Assembly (NCBI GenBank): GCA_023653785.1
Contig: JAMKCH010051690.1
Location: 1-64,000 of the forward strand
DNA from: Ophioderma brevispina
Lineage: Eukaryota; Echinodermata; Ophiuroidea; Amphilepidida; Ophiodermatidae
Reading direction: 5' to 3'
Length of the DNA: 64,000 nt
Shown here: positions 1 to 11,519 of the stretch, piece by piece
Position numbering within the stretch: position 1 is the first letter of the stretch
Layout of the letters: the number at the start of each line of letters is the position of its first letter
Made by a program: the position numbers and the translations under genes
Notes under the pieces: model-generated
Seen by the model: only the letters and a program-made list of their open reading frames with translations
Databases searched by the model: none
What the model was told of the DNA's origin: nothing

Positions 1-640
1 CGGTACTAGGTCTGTGCCTCCCTTAACTTATATATAGCATCGCTTAACATCGCTTACCATGCCGGTACAATCACTGAGTAAACGAAACATCGTTTTACTA
101 ACTTTTATTTAGTAGAACTTAATTACGAAATAATGTTTTCAATGATTGGTCAGTACACAATGGAGACACAATTCAGATAGGTCTAGGACTATTCATATTT
201 TGACCCAGTAATTTATACACTGGCCTACTTGTGAGACGAACCGTTAGTTTGTTCATGGTGTGTAAAATCAGAAAAAATTACATGCAAAATTATGTATTAT
301 GATTCCTCATCCATAGAACATCTAAATTATAACTATTCTGGGTTTTATAAACGACTCTTGAGACTTGCTTGTGAACCCAGTAAATTATCGGTTATTTCAT
401 TTACTGATTCGTCGAATGCCGCGTGTGAGGTTTCCTGTTTATAGGCGTAGCAATTGATGCCACTTGTATAGTGTTTAACGATTTTATTATACTACAAATC
501 CCTTATCCATTCTTTTATTTGAAAGTGTAGTTAGGCCTTCAATATTCACAAACAGTTTGAATTATAATCACTTAACTAGTCAAACCACTACAACAGTATT
601 TGTGTTGGTTAATTATTTAGACTGTCACGGTTGTGGAGAG
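1..640. other. No recognisable feature
   Basis: AT-rich sequence without a credible exon, repeat head or RNA gene. It holds no open frame of useful length and no splice-bounded domain that I can recognise. Confidence 0.4.
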
Positions 641-679
641 AGGTAATTGCGTAAGTGCCTTACTAAGGGCACAACACAT

Positions 680-765
680 TGGCCGCAGTGGGACTCGCAC
701 TCGAACCCACGACCTTTTGAGTGTGCGAGGCGAGCACTCCAATCCACTGGACCCTCAGCGTGTCC
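680..765 (-). repeat. tRNA-derived SINE head (fragment)
   Basis: Read on the - strand this stretch has a tRNA-like layout: an A-box-like segment (GTCCAGTGGATTGGAGTGC), a CTCGCCTCGCA anticodon-arm-like stretch, and a B box (GGGTTCGAGTGC) at normal spacing. The acceptor stem does not pair cleanly, so this is a SINE head or tRNA pseudogene rather than a working tRNA. It lies just beyond the 3' side of the decayed Gypsy pol. Confidence 0.6.
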
Positions 766-1012
766 TCACTGCTCTACTGCTTCAAGTTGTGTTTGTACTT
801 TTTTCAGTTTGAGACAAATTCTTGGTCATTCGGTGACCATCTCTTTCTACAGTCCCTTGGGAGCCTTTTTGCTGTAACGTGTGACGGGGACACATTTAAA
901 GTGTGACCAGTTTGTCCACTTTCTTCCTTCTTGACAAGAACTTTGTCTCCTACGCTGATGTCATACTGTTTGCACATGAACGTTTTGTGTCTGCAAGACT
1001 ATTTGATGTTGT

Positions 1013-1690
1013 TTAGCCTATCATCATTTCTTCGATGATCTTCATCTCGTTGTTCTCTATCACTGGTGTTGGTTGTAGCTGAGGCAAGGTTGTACGAATA
1101 CTACGAGCATAAAGTGCTTCAGCTGGGGCTACGGTGTGTGGATGTAGGAGGAGTTGTTCTGTATCTGCGAACACATTTCGCAGAGTTCGTCGCAAAGGTC
1201 TACCTTTGCAGCTTGTGCCATGCAACAGCTTTCTTGAATGGCCTCATAATTTTTTCTACTTCTCCATTGGCCTCAGGCCCATCTGGGATAATCTATGGTG
1301 TTCGATTTGAGGTCTCTGCAAACTTTTCAAATTCTTCTGACTGAAACGGAGATCCATTGTCCGACTTCACAACTTCGGTTATTCCATGCTCAGAAAAGAT
1401 TTTATCCAGAAGGTGGAATTGTGGCCTTGCTGGATGTAGACGTTAACAATCTATAGCTGGATATCGGTAGTAGTCCCATGACGACAAGAATGCCAAGGGT
1501 AGTCTGGAAATTCAGTCATTTGGAGAAGCCCCTGCTATGTTTGATTGTTGATGCTTGGCAGGGGAGGCTCTTTTTACAGCTTGCTCTGTTTTTTTTTTCA
1601 ATTGATCTGGGGAAACCATGTTTTACTGCGAACAATGCTTTGGTTTTGGTGATCCCTTGGTGTCCCTGATGAGCTTTATAGATCGATAAC
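1013..1690 (-). pseudogene. Gypsy integrase fragment (zinc finger, core and C-terminal motif)
   Basis: On the - strand, 1690-1560 encodes a GITKTKALF / CQAS-like H2C2 zinc-finger region. Positions 1372-1343 encode VKSDNGSPF, the integrase core motif containing a catalytic Asp. Positions 1225-1013 encode a VAPAEALYARSIRTTLPQL-type segment, the conserved block that follows the core in Gypsy integrases. The core region has an in-frame stop and at least two frame changes. The remnant is collinear with the RNase H piece upstream and belongs to the same dead element. Confidence 0.8.
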
Positions 1691-2066
1691 CTTATCTTGT
1701 CCGCTGTTTGGGAATTACACTGTCAGCTGCTTCCTCTCAACACGATGTTATCGGTTGTGATAGTTATCTCTTCTCTGATTGTCCAAATTGATCTGTGTTT
1801 GTCTTTTGATCTTGTACCATTGTGTTTGTGTTGTAACCCTGTATCACATCTTGTAGTGCTTTGGTTTTTCTATGTTTTCTTGTTTTAAATGAGGTAAAGG
1901 GTCATTGCTTTGGGTGTTGCATTTTGTCAGCGACGAAGTTTACTATTCTCGCGAAGCTGTCTTTCTTGTAGGTTCCTGGTTTGGGTTCGTAATGCAAGTC
2001 ACTGGGTTGTTTTTTCCCCCCGGTTTGTAGCGAAATGCAATGTCAAAGGTTTTGAAGCCTTCATAA

Positions 2067-2450
2067 CTAACTCTGTATTCTCCTTGATGCCTTTGAGGTT
2101 AGCTTGTTAAATGTGGGCATCAATGGTTTGTGGTCAGTGTAATTTGCATTTGTGGTCAAGAACGTACCGATCGAAAAACGTTCGAGTGACCAAGTGATGG
2201 CTAAAGCTTCACGCTCTATCTGGCTGTATCTTCTGCTCTGTGGGCGAACAGTGACCTCTTGCGTAACACACATACGCCTGTTTCCATATTTGAAAGTCTG
2301 TGCTACAATGGCGCCCAATCCCACTGGACTAGCGTCAACCCAATGTTCAGCGGGTTTCTGCGGATCGAAAAAGCCATCACTTCACTCTTCTCTGCGCTAG
2401 ATAGAGATCCTTGAGGCTGATTTAGCGCCTTCTCTTGACCTTTCACCCCA
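2067..2450 (-). pseudogene. Gypsy RNase H domain fragment with end of RT
   Basis: An 85-codon open stretch (2324 to 2067) reads GLGAIVAQ, then YSQIEREALAITW, then TDHKPL. These are the hallmark blocks of the RNase H domain that follows reverse transcriptase in Ty3/Gypsy polyproteins. Just upstream on the same strand (about 2560-2330, in more than one frame) lie FLGMATFCSRF and a PVMAYFDP-like block, typical of the end of RT. The frame must shift between these blocks, so the domain is inactive as it stands. Confidence 0.85.
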
Positions 2451-2740
2451 TTCAACGGTACCCCTTTATGTGTGAGTTCTCTGGGGCTTAGATATTGTGA
2501 CTAAGTTTGGGATAAAGCGTGAACAAAACGTTGCCATTCCAAGGAGGCTGCTCATTTCCGCTGCACTTTGCGGACGTGGCGCTTTTATTTTGACGTCTTC
2601 TACTTTCTTCGGGTCCGGTGAACACACCATCACCGTTGAAGACTAGCCCGAAAATTCAGTTTGGACTTTGTTTAGATTCACATGGGGCTGTTCAGTGTGA
2701 GCCCTTTGTCATTCAATGCCTGTCTGTTAGTAGTAAGGTG

Positions 2741-2990
2741 AGGGCAAATGGGGTACAGTGGATAAAGCGCCAGACTCGCACGCCAAAGGATTGAGTTCGA
2801 CAACGATTGTGCGCCAGTGTTCCCTTGAGTAAGGCGCTTTCCTCAATTACTCCATCCCTACCCAGGTGTATATATTTTTTATAAATGGGTACCGGCATTA
2901 GTCAATGTCGGGAAGGTAACAGAACTCGCTGTTGTAGTAGAGGAGGTTGTGCGAGCCCCCTTTTTATAGCTAACATTATATGGTGGAGTT
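2741..2990 (+). repeat. tRNA-derived SINE (probable)
   Basis: A tRNA-like head on the + strand has an A-box-like part (TACAGTGGATAAAGCG) and a B-box-like part (GGATTGAGTTCGAC). It is followed by a body with CCCTTGAGTAAGGCGCTTTCC and ACCCAGGTGTATA, then AAATGGGTACCGGC. A body of this type recurs in SINEs of several marine animals. It abuts the truncated Gypsy pol. The 3' boundary is uncertain. Confidence 0.6.
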
Positions 2991-3864
2991 TGGACCAATC
3001 ACCCTGTTCGAAAAGAGAATGGGAACTCCGTCCTGTTATATACCAGTCCGTCCCCTTATCCCTTTACTTTTAGTAATAATTGTCAGCCTTGTGTCATGAT
3101 CCAATATGTGTGTTGTGTCTGTGTCCATTAGACTAAAATATCATTGAACATAAGAACTCCAGGTATGCCTTCGATCACTTGGCGTCACTGTGTTGTGGAT
3201 AACTCGGCTGTCACTATAATGCCGAAATTTAGTCGTTTGTATCGTTTAACCCTGTTGTGTGGCGATTATTGTTATGTACCCGGAATTCTGTTGCTGTGTA
3301 AGTCAAGCTGGGTTGGTTTAGCAGATAGATCTGTTGAGAAACCTAGCACATGAGCGATGCAATTAATGATAGTCAATTGCTGGAGTATATGTCTTCACTA
3401 GCCACTCCAAAATGGCAGTATGCGAGCGCATGAATATCAGCGGGGTCATGTGGTTTTGGGAAAATACAATAGAGGCGAGGAGAAACCAGGGAGTGGGGGG
3501 CCTGTTGAGTTCTATGATGTTCATTCGGCCTCTATTCTTTGGGTTTGCTTCAATTTTTGTCTTTTAGTTAATATGGTGTTTTTCTGTAACGTTGGGTAAT
3601 TGGTGTGTGTTTTGTGTTACCAGATTTGTGTATGGTAAGTCTATCTGTGATCTTCCAGTGCCAATCCATTGAACACATAGGAAATTTTTCAAGTATGCTA
3701 TCTTGTTCAGATGTCACCTGTTTAATTCCGGTTAGTTTACCTTTAACAGGGTTCAGTTCTTCAGGATGTTTTACGGGGACAACAAATTTTCTGCTTCACC
3801 TTGATACATACACATCTGCCCACGGTAAACTGTTTCGCATTTCTATTATCTGCTTTAAACGCCT
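2991..3864. other. No recognisable feature
   Basis: Unique-looking AT-rich DNA, possibly the outer part (LTR or leader) of the adjoining Gypsy element, but no terminal repeat or primer-binding site can be recognised. Confidence 0.35.
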
Positions 3865-4105
3865 AGTAGTGGCAGAGTGGCGTAAAAGGCGGGGGGCGGT
3901 TGCCCCCCGACGACTTTGGCCAGGAAAAAACTTAAAAAAAAAAAAAATGTTGCAAATTTGCCAAAACAATCATTGCTTAATCAGCCGTTTTTTAGCCTTT
4001 TTTGACGGGAAAAATTGGCCTTTTGACCCCCCTGAGAGGGGAAAAAGTTCCAGACTGGGAAATTTTGCCCCTAAGAGCGGGGCAGGCCCGTACCGTTACG
4101 ACCAA
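3865..4105. repeat. GC-rich element with GTGGCGTAA-like end (low confidence)
   Basis: The stretch begins with AGAGTGGCGTAAAAGG followed by self-complementary GGGGGGCGGTTGCCCCCC, and ends with GGGGCAGGCCCGTACCGTTACG. This resembles the CAGTGGCGTAAC terminal repeats of the better preserved element at 27745-27944, but the ends are degraded and no target-site duplication is seen. Confidence 0.35.
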
Positions 4106-4364
4106 TGAGGGCACAGTGGTTATTTAGTGTAGTATGGTTTGGAGAGTTATGTCCAGATTGTATTTTGTACTGTTTTTGTTCTAGGCATCGGGATTTCTTG
4201 AAAGTGTTTTACCAATCACGTGTTGGGACAACCTGTGTACTGTACAAACAGTGGCGTTTACATTTTCTATTTTCACTGTTTGTCTTTGATGTTTCCTACA
4301 TCGGTTGCTGTACTGATGGTGTGTGTGATCCTGTATGAGGTTTTCTTTAATGGCGTTTTCTTTT

Positions 4365-4640
4365 TCAAATTTTCACCTGTGTGATTTTCTGTTTCTTTTT
4401 ACATTTTCACTGTGTGATTTTCCGTTTTGTTTTTCACAATTGTCAACCTGTGTGATTTTCGTTGTTGTTCTTTGTCACAGTTTCACCTGTGTGATTGTAT
4501 GTTTTCCTTTCTACATTTCACCTGTGTGATTTTTGTTTTCTTTTTCACATTTTCACTGTGTGATTTTTTTATGTTTAATTTTTCACATTTTCACCTGTGT
4601 GATTTCTGTTTCAGTTTTCACATTTTCACCTGTTGAGTTT
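4365..4640 (+). repeat. Minisatellite, TTTCACCTGTGTGATTT core
   Basis: About eight imperfect copies of a 30-45-bp unit built on TTTCACCTGTGTGATTTT, separated by T-rich spacers. The open frames across it (CDF/CVIF-type peptides) are by-products of the repeat and not a gene. Confidence 0.8.
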
Positions 4641-4859
4641 CTGTTTAATTTTCACATTGCTCCTTGGGTGTGTTTTATGTTTTTCAACGGCAATACATGT
4701 GTCACCAGCTTTCATCGGTGTACCATTTGTTTCAGGTTGTTCCACAGATTTTACTTTCCAGATCTATGTGATCTGCCTATTTGTTTTTATTGGTACTGTT
4801 CTCTTTTCTACCTGTATGACTTTTCCTTTGTCTTATTTACTCTGTGTGTTACCTAGTTG

Positions 4860-7639
4860 ATGACTTGGCCCTGGACAGCCAGCGGGCCGAAGTTCAGTTC
4901 ACGCAAGAAAAGAAAGAGGAAGGGCGGAGGAGACGGAAAAGAAGGAAAAATGGGAAATTTGTGCTCTGAAACACTTAATTTTTAGCTTCTAAAAGGCGAA
5001 ACCCACGACCTTACCGGAGTTCCGCCCCCTAACACACCACACCCTCGTACAATAATTCATTCCCTCATGACAAGTACATAAAATCCCCCCAGTACAGGTC
5101 TGGCTGCGCACTAACGGGCCAGCATCGGTACGGTAGAGATAACCGTAATGTAATTAAAATGTGGCGTGATAATCTTTATGTATATTCAAATGTGAAGAAA
5201 GAAAGAAGAAATCTAAATTACAAAAACAATTTCAATATTTGATATCTTTAAAGGAGTGTTCTTTATCGTGCAATAAAGTTCCTAGCCTGCTAATGGCTCG
5301 TCTCGTTCAATTTTTTAACCGGGAGCTAGCAGACATTTGATATCACATCTTAAGTACAAAGGTTTGAGTGATTTGAAAATGTTGACAGAATGACAGGGAC
5401 CCTTGAAACGTGATTTTAAGTACAGCAAATGGTTTTGACTTAAGAGAGGGGCATAGACAAAGTGTGCACAGGAGTCAAATTTGTAATTTGATCCAATGTG
5501 CTGAAAGTATACCCATGTTATTTGTCTAAACCACAATGATTTCAGGAAAAGGTATTAGTTTCCCGGTACTATCTACAAACGTACAGCTTACAGCAAAAAT
5601 CAATAAAAAGGGTCAATTTCAGTTTTTGTACAGGGGTCAAATTTTAAAGTTGCTCCCATTTAGAGATCAAAAATGGGTGCAATTATGAGTAAATTAGTTC
5701 ATGCGTGATTAAAAAAGGAATAGTTTTGACTGTCTCTAAAATACTTAGTTACGATGTAGGGCACAGAAGGTCAGCGTCCATTGCATTCAATGGGTTGACC
5801 TTGTTCCCCCTACTTGTTAAAGCAAGCATTTGAGACACTCAAAAACGATTCTTATTTTTGATCTTATGCGCCCCACCATGATTTGCACCATTTTTATACA
5901 AATCGGAGCAACTTACAAAATGTTTCAGGGGTCAACTGTCAGTCGTGGTCCCCATTATTTCATCACTCCACAACCCTTTTTGTACTTGGCTGGTTACAAT
6001 GCTAGCGCCGGGGATATTTTAGTTTGGGTAATGTTAGTAGCGACTTTTTCTTTCGAAACCGGGGGTGGGGGGATTTTTTGGGCATGGAAAGCTTTGTATT
6101 GTTGCCTGTTCATGGTTCTCAATCCCAAAGTAATGCAGGTAGTGCTTTAGTCATTTAAGACCCTCACGCATGCAAACTCTGCGATTAGGATGTTCCCTAC
6201 CAAAATGGATACAAATATGTTCCACTTGGGGGGCCAAGTGGAACTTATATTTCACTACGATGGGGGCCATTTTGAGCCCCTCCCATTGAAAACGAACAAG
6301 GAAGTAAAGTAAACATTTAAAAGGCGGATACTATCCAGGAGATCCAAATGGGGTCAATATTCGTTGCATACAAAGTCAGTATAGCTATAACGATTTCGAG
6401 TTTTTGGAGCAAACACACGGTTATAACGGCACTTAAAAATGCACGGTTGTCAACCCTTTTATATTACCTAATTTTGCTCACGGTCACAAAATTTTGCGGG
6501 CTGCCGTTTGAGAACGTGAAGGAATATGAACTTTTCTGTTTGTGACATACCCTTAGCTACCTCAAAAAATTATCCCTGAGGAGGGTTTCGAGCAAATCCA
6601 AAGTCTATGGTGAACTCCCTTGCATGTTTTGGCATGAAATTGAAAAAACCTTATGAATTCATTCATAATTGTTAGTGCGCGATATGGTAAATCAGTTTTG
6701 TTGACAATTATCTAAAAACATTTGACGTGTGGATTATAAAATGTCTTACTGACCCCCCCTAATGTGGCCATTCCGCCATTTTGAGTGGTCTAAACCGTCT
6801 TAGGTCCAACGGTTCCGTAGAAACAGTCAGTAGCACTTTCGATGCAAAAGGGGCCCCGGAACCACCCAAAAAGGGGGCGTGGCCATTTCAGCGTTTTCGG
6901 CGTGAAGTGGGAGTATGTACCAAACAAATATTGTTCCTGGACTTCAATTAGTGGATTCATGAAGAGTTTACTCTGGACATATAATGCATGTACAAACCAC
7001 CATTTAGCTTCTAGCGTAAATAGAATTCGGGGTTTATTAAACGGCTCTGAGACGGCTTTGTGAAACACAGTATAAATGATACGGTGTATTCATTTTAGCC
7101 CGAAAGTAGAAGAAGTCAATGGACCCATTATTACAGGATAATGGGCTCGCACGTAATTGAAGAGTCGGCCGATTGATACAACAACTTCCCCAGCGGCCAT
7201 TTTATAGCGCGGCAACAAGACATGAGAGGTACCGTTACTGAGTTAATGCGAAGTCAGTTGGAATGGGAACTTTGTGGAAATATGTATTTTATGTGAAATA
7301 AAAAATCTTAATATTATGAAAACTTGTGTGGTAGTAGCATCGGCAAATTATGCCACAGTCAGTGCTGGTAATAATTGCGCCCAATTGGCGCGATACAAGA
7401 CATCAAAATCTGGGATACTTTACTGTTAAGCATATTGGAGTGCAATTTGTGCAGGTATACAAAATATTATTGATTGTAAAGTTGAAACAATAAATGTCTG
7501 CCAAAAAGAACTATGTTTTGTGACTGAAAAAAAATGTGGGTTTATAATATTGTGGAAGATTGAACAGGAAACAAGATTACAAATGTAAGTTGCATTTTTT
7601 TACGTAGTAGGCCAAGAATAATCGTCATGTTTGCATGCT
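4860..7639. other. No recognisable gene
   Basis: A stretch of 2.8 kb without an exon or named repeat. It contains motifs also seen elsewhere in the window, such as 'gtacaggggtcaaattttaaa' phrases near 5620 that resemble sequences near 23670, 42830 and 54390, so part of it is probably ancient dispersed repeat. Confidence 0.35.
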
Positions 7640-8520
7640 AATTATTCAGCATAGTGCTTGGAAGCAAAATACAAAATGGGTAAAATGAAAAGTAAAGGGA
7701 AATATGCAAGGAGGAGAACACGAAAGGAAAACGCACGCCGACAATGACCGGCAAGGTTCAAGGTAACCAGAAACGGACACGAAATGAGAACGGAAAGGGA
7801 AGAGGAAATGGACAGGACACCTAACCAATCCCCCTATCCACGGTCCCCTATACTTTCCATTCCACTTCCTCCTGTAACGGACCCTTCCCTTATTCCATGG
7901 TCCGTCATTTATTATTTTTATGTATTCATAATGCATAACAGTAAGTTGGAATGTAGTCCTGCATCCATTCATTAATTTTTTCCTTCATGCATTCAGGCAT
8001 TCGTGTATTCTATAGTTTTTTAAATATCAATCGGATGTTATAACAGCTCTGTATTTATTCACCGTATTATTTGATAATATTATATTCCATGTTTTCTCAG
8101 TTTGTTTCAGTCTTTTTCAGGAAGGTCTCCTTTATTTCAGTTATTTGCTGCAGGTGATTTGTGTGGCAAGGTGACGCAGATTGGAGTGAAGCAAAAGGTA
8201 CCATCCGTATTCCCCATCCCAGTCCAAGAGATAAAGTGATGAAGGAAAAGGAGAAAAGCAGAAAGGAAAAGAGAAAAAAAGGAAAAAGAAGGGGAAGAGA
8301 AGAGAAAGGAGGATAGAGAAGGGAAGGAGAAAGAAACGCCGAAGAGCAACGACTAAAGGCCCGCACACCAGGAACCTCATGGTAATTCCCCCGCCCGTTC
8401 CCCTTCGCGCCACAAGTTCCCCCTGTCCCTAGTGGGCACTCCTCTCCCTCCCTCTCCCGACAGCCCTTCGCTCCCTCCCACTCCCCACTAACCCTCCTCA
8501 TTCCCCTACGACCCTCTTTC
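7640..8520. repeat. Purine-rich and pyrimidine-rich low-complexity region
   Basis: The + strand is strongly purine-biased at 7675-7810 and 8220-8345, then pyrimidine-biased at 8385-8520. The long open frames on the - strand here (for example 8501 to 8097) encode only Ser/Phe/Leu/Pro-rich low-complexity peptide and are a composition artefact. Confidence 0.55.
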
Positions 8521-8584
8521 CTTTAGGTTTTTTCTTATTTTTTAATATATTCATTAATAATAAAGGCAAAGTGGGGATTTATTC

Positions 8585-8672
8585 GTTCATCCATTCATTA
8601 TTTTTCATTATTCATTCAGCATCATTCATTTCATTCATTCATTCATTCATCATTCATTCATTCCTTCATCAG
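8585..8672 (+). repeat. (ATTC)n microsatellite
   Basis: Tandem CATT/ATTC tetranucleotides with a few interruptions. Scattered copies of the same word also occur at 7965-8010. Confidence 0.85.
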
Positions 8673-8679
8673 TAACAAA

Positions 8680-11190
8680 TGTGACATTTTCTTAGGTTAT
8701 AACATGCTTGCTATTTATTGCTTGTGTATTTATTTATTAGTATGTCACATCCTCCGTTATTCATGATTTTTTTTCCGGAAATTTCTTTATTTGTTCATTT
8801 AAATGATCTAAATTTTGAATATAACAAAAAATTCCTTTGTTCAGAAAAAAATCCTTTTATTTTCCCTTATTTTGAGGTAAAATTTGCAAATTTAACGTAT
8901 AAGTGCCATTGAAAGTAGCGCAGTAACGACGGCTTCTTGCCATCCGTAAACTATGCCAGGGGGAAAAAAAGTGCCCGAGTGTGAGGGGTGCGGTTGATGT
9001 AAGACCGGGGGTGGTATGTAAGTGATACCACGTTGTATATGTGTGTACATTGAGGATACTACAACTATATAATGGAATTTTCATCTTGAACCAGCTTTAA
9101 ATTGTTGTTTCCAGGATATATTGTGGGCGTAGTACCATTCAATACATTAGGATCCTCAGCAAACATTGCAATCACCGAATTATCCAAATAAGTTTATGGA
9201 TTTACATCGATTGTTCGTGGACCGTAAGAGCCCCATCAGGAGAGAGAATAGTTAGTTCAATTTCAACACTTTCCTTCGTGAAGCAAGTACGGACTATTGT
9301 TACATTGGCCAGCAACCAATATTAGGGAACCAGGTGCCAGCTGAGATTCATTCCTCAGGAAATTCACTTTCATATACGATTCACAACCGATAGCAGTATG
9401 CTGCGTTCAGTGGGTTTTCAGATAAGTTTACAGATATGTGAGTTATAAAAGAATTCTGTAATTGTTGCACAATGTATGTGGGGGTGTAGAGACATCTTTT
9501 TGTTACGATACACTCATAGGCCAGTCAAAATAGAATGAATGCTGCCTCTTAAACCCAACACTAATTGCAACGAATCAATCCAACAGAATGTATTGAGAAT
9601 ACCTTAAAAACAACATATCAAAAGTCTACTAAAAATCAAAGGAGTGGAACTATATTTTTATTATGGGGGTTTAAAGGTTATATACAGGGTTGCAAATATG
9701 AAATAAGTATTCAAAAACGCGTCGAAAAGTGATGCCAACGTGTTCGATAGTTATGTAGTTCATATAGTTATGAGTCAAAATGTGGGGTAAATTTTCAGAT
9801 ATATCCGTTTTTTCGTTATAAAAAATGGTGGCAACTTAGTTTCGTTCCTAATGGTACAGAACCGAAAATAATTATACTGGTGCACCTATCTAATAATAAT
9901 GTTGCATAATTGGAACGCAAGAGGTGTAAGTGGGGGCTACAGGGGCTAGGGAGAGTCGTATCATAGCTCCTTGTAATTACCTATAGAAACGTTCAACAAA
10001 GAAGCTATTTAGGGGACAAAATTTTTTTTAACAGGTTACAACTAAATTCTATTGAATTTTACCCCGTCCCCCAGGAGGACCTTGAACTGTTTGGAGCTTC
10101 TGTACTGAAACTTATAAACGCGTAGACTTAGGGCAAACTATACCTTTTTTTAAACCTTAAGCGTAGCCCAATAAATTGTCACAGCATTTAAATCAATTCG
10201 AACAATTCTAATTTGTTACCCCTGTACAAACGTTGCCCCCTTATTTCTACATGTTCCACTAGGTTGATTTTGGTAGACTTTTAATATATTGTTTTTGGAC
10301 TATTTCAGAGTATATTAACACCAAAATTGTTTCTGTTGCAATTTGTGTGGGGTCAAATCATAAAATTATTGGACTATCATGCAATGAGGCGTTCACGCGA
10401 CCATCTGACTGTAACCTAAAATAGTATGCATCTACAACCTGAGAATTGATAATGGGTGTACAGCCGGGAAAGATATAAATACATTGTTCACCTTTGCTAT
10501 TCAGAGAATATTAAAAGTGTACTACCTACGGGCTTATGCGACTTGTATATTTAATACGTGTTGAGGACCAGACTTAAAGTGGCACAGGCACATTTTCAAC
10601 GAAATGTAAAATTCCTTCAATTTGCCCTCAAATGATAGTCTAGGACCTTGGAAGAATACAGATATATTTTATGCATATATAACCCTTATAATAAATACCA
10701 CAAAACAGATAGGAGCCTTGATAACAGGCTAAAGACATCCAGTAATTTTTAGGCTAACGTTTGAGTTCATCGTTACTTTAATCAACAAATGTGTTTATTA
10801 CATGAAAAGGTCATGAATGGTCACAGACCGGTCAAACAGGGTTGATGCCACGAACACACTTTTACCGGGCACTCAACAATATTTATAAAGGAGTCTAGGT
10901 TTGCCGCCGGGCACAGTTACTCCATTGCGATACACACGCCAAAGAACCCCCAAACCACCAACCAAGCGAGGCACGACGTGCTAATTACGACGTCACACCA
11001 TGCATAATACATGTCGTGTGATCTATCCCAACCAATTACTGCACGGGGTCGTGCATGTACAACCAGGGGAAAACCGGATATAGCAATGCGCTGTGACAAG
11101 AGGTTCCGATAGCCCATGTGAATTGAATGAAGAATACGGGATATCAGAACTAGCAAAACGGTATAATGGAACCATGTCATGGATGGAAAT
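8680..11190. other. No recognisable gene; partial dispersed repeat at about 10055-10265
   Basis: No exon or RNA gene is seen. The segment 10055-10265 (GAATTTTACCCC, GACCTTGAAC, GGCAAACTATACCTTTTT, CCCCTGTACAAAC) is collinear with 23512-23695 in the same orientation. It is therefore an old dispersed repeat of unknown class. The rest is unremarkable AT-rich DNA. Confidence 0.4.
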
Positions 11191-11194
11191 GTTT

Positions 11195-11440
11195 TGAAGA
11201 AGTGTGGTTTGCCTTGTGCATATTATAAGCGTCAAGAGCACTAAAGACGATGTCAGAACTATACCACTGTCATTTTCGATAACATGGACTTTGATCTATT
11301 GCAACCCAAATTGTACTAATGAAAATGAAATGTAATTTGAAAATTTGGTCCAAGGCAAATACAAGCTTTCTCTGCTTTGGAATAGCGCAATACAAGTGAC
11401 CCAACCAAGGGTAATTATATTAAGCAGTGTGGCGCGCTTT
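11195..11440 (+). repeat. Dispersed repeat, inverted partner at 22320-22545
   Basis: The sequence around GCGTCAAGAGCACTAAAGAC, GACTTTGATCTATTGCAACCC and GTGACCCAACCAAGG matches the reverse complement of 22320-22545 over its whole length with scattered mismatches and indels. No coding capacity or clear termini were identified. Confidence 0.7.
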
Positions 11441-11519
11441 TCAATATGATCTATGTTGCAATGAAGTTCGTTTGTGGATGCGCCAACAAGCTTCCATGGG
11501 AGTAGTGACACACTATAAT

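Larger units (their letters stand above)
900..2700 (-). mobile_element. Decayed Ty3/Gypsy LTR retrotransposon pol region
   Basis: Going leftward on the - strand, the reverse-transcriptase connection region, RNase H, the integrase zinc-finger region and the integrase core appear in the usual Ty3/Gypsy order. The reading frame changes repeatedly and stops interrupt it, so the copy is dead. I could not identify LTRs, gag or the RT catalytic core; the RT side is cut near 2700, where a SINE-like sequence begins. The clade is Ty3/Gypsy by domain order (RT-RNase H-integrase) and by the post-integrase motif. This is an old insertion, and no intact coding capacity is claimed. Confidence 0.82.

Noticed and set aside
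680..765. Possible tRNA gene
   Set aside because: A and B boxes are present, but the acceptor and anticodon stems do not pair well; it fits a SINE head.
3605..4108. 167-codon + strand open frame
   Set aside because: It crosses from unassigned DNA into the GC-rich filler element. No splice context or domain is seen, and its second half is low complexity.
8097..8501. Long overlapping open frames on the - strand
   Set aside because: They arise from purine/pyrimidine bias; the peptides are Ser/Phe/Leu-rich and no domain is seen.
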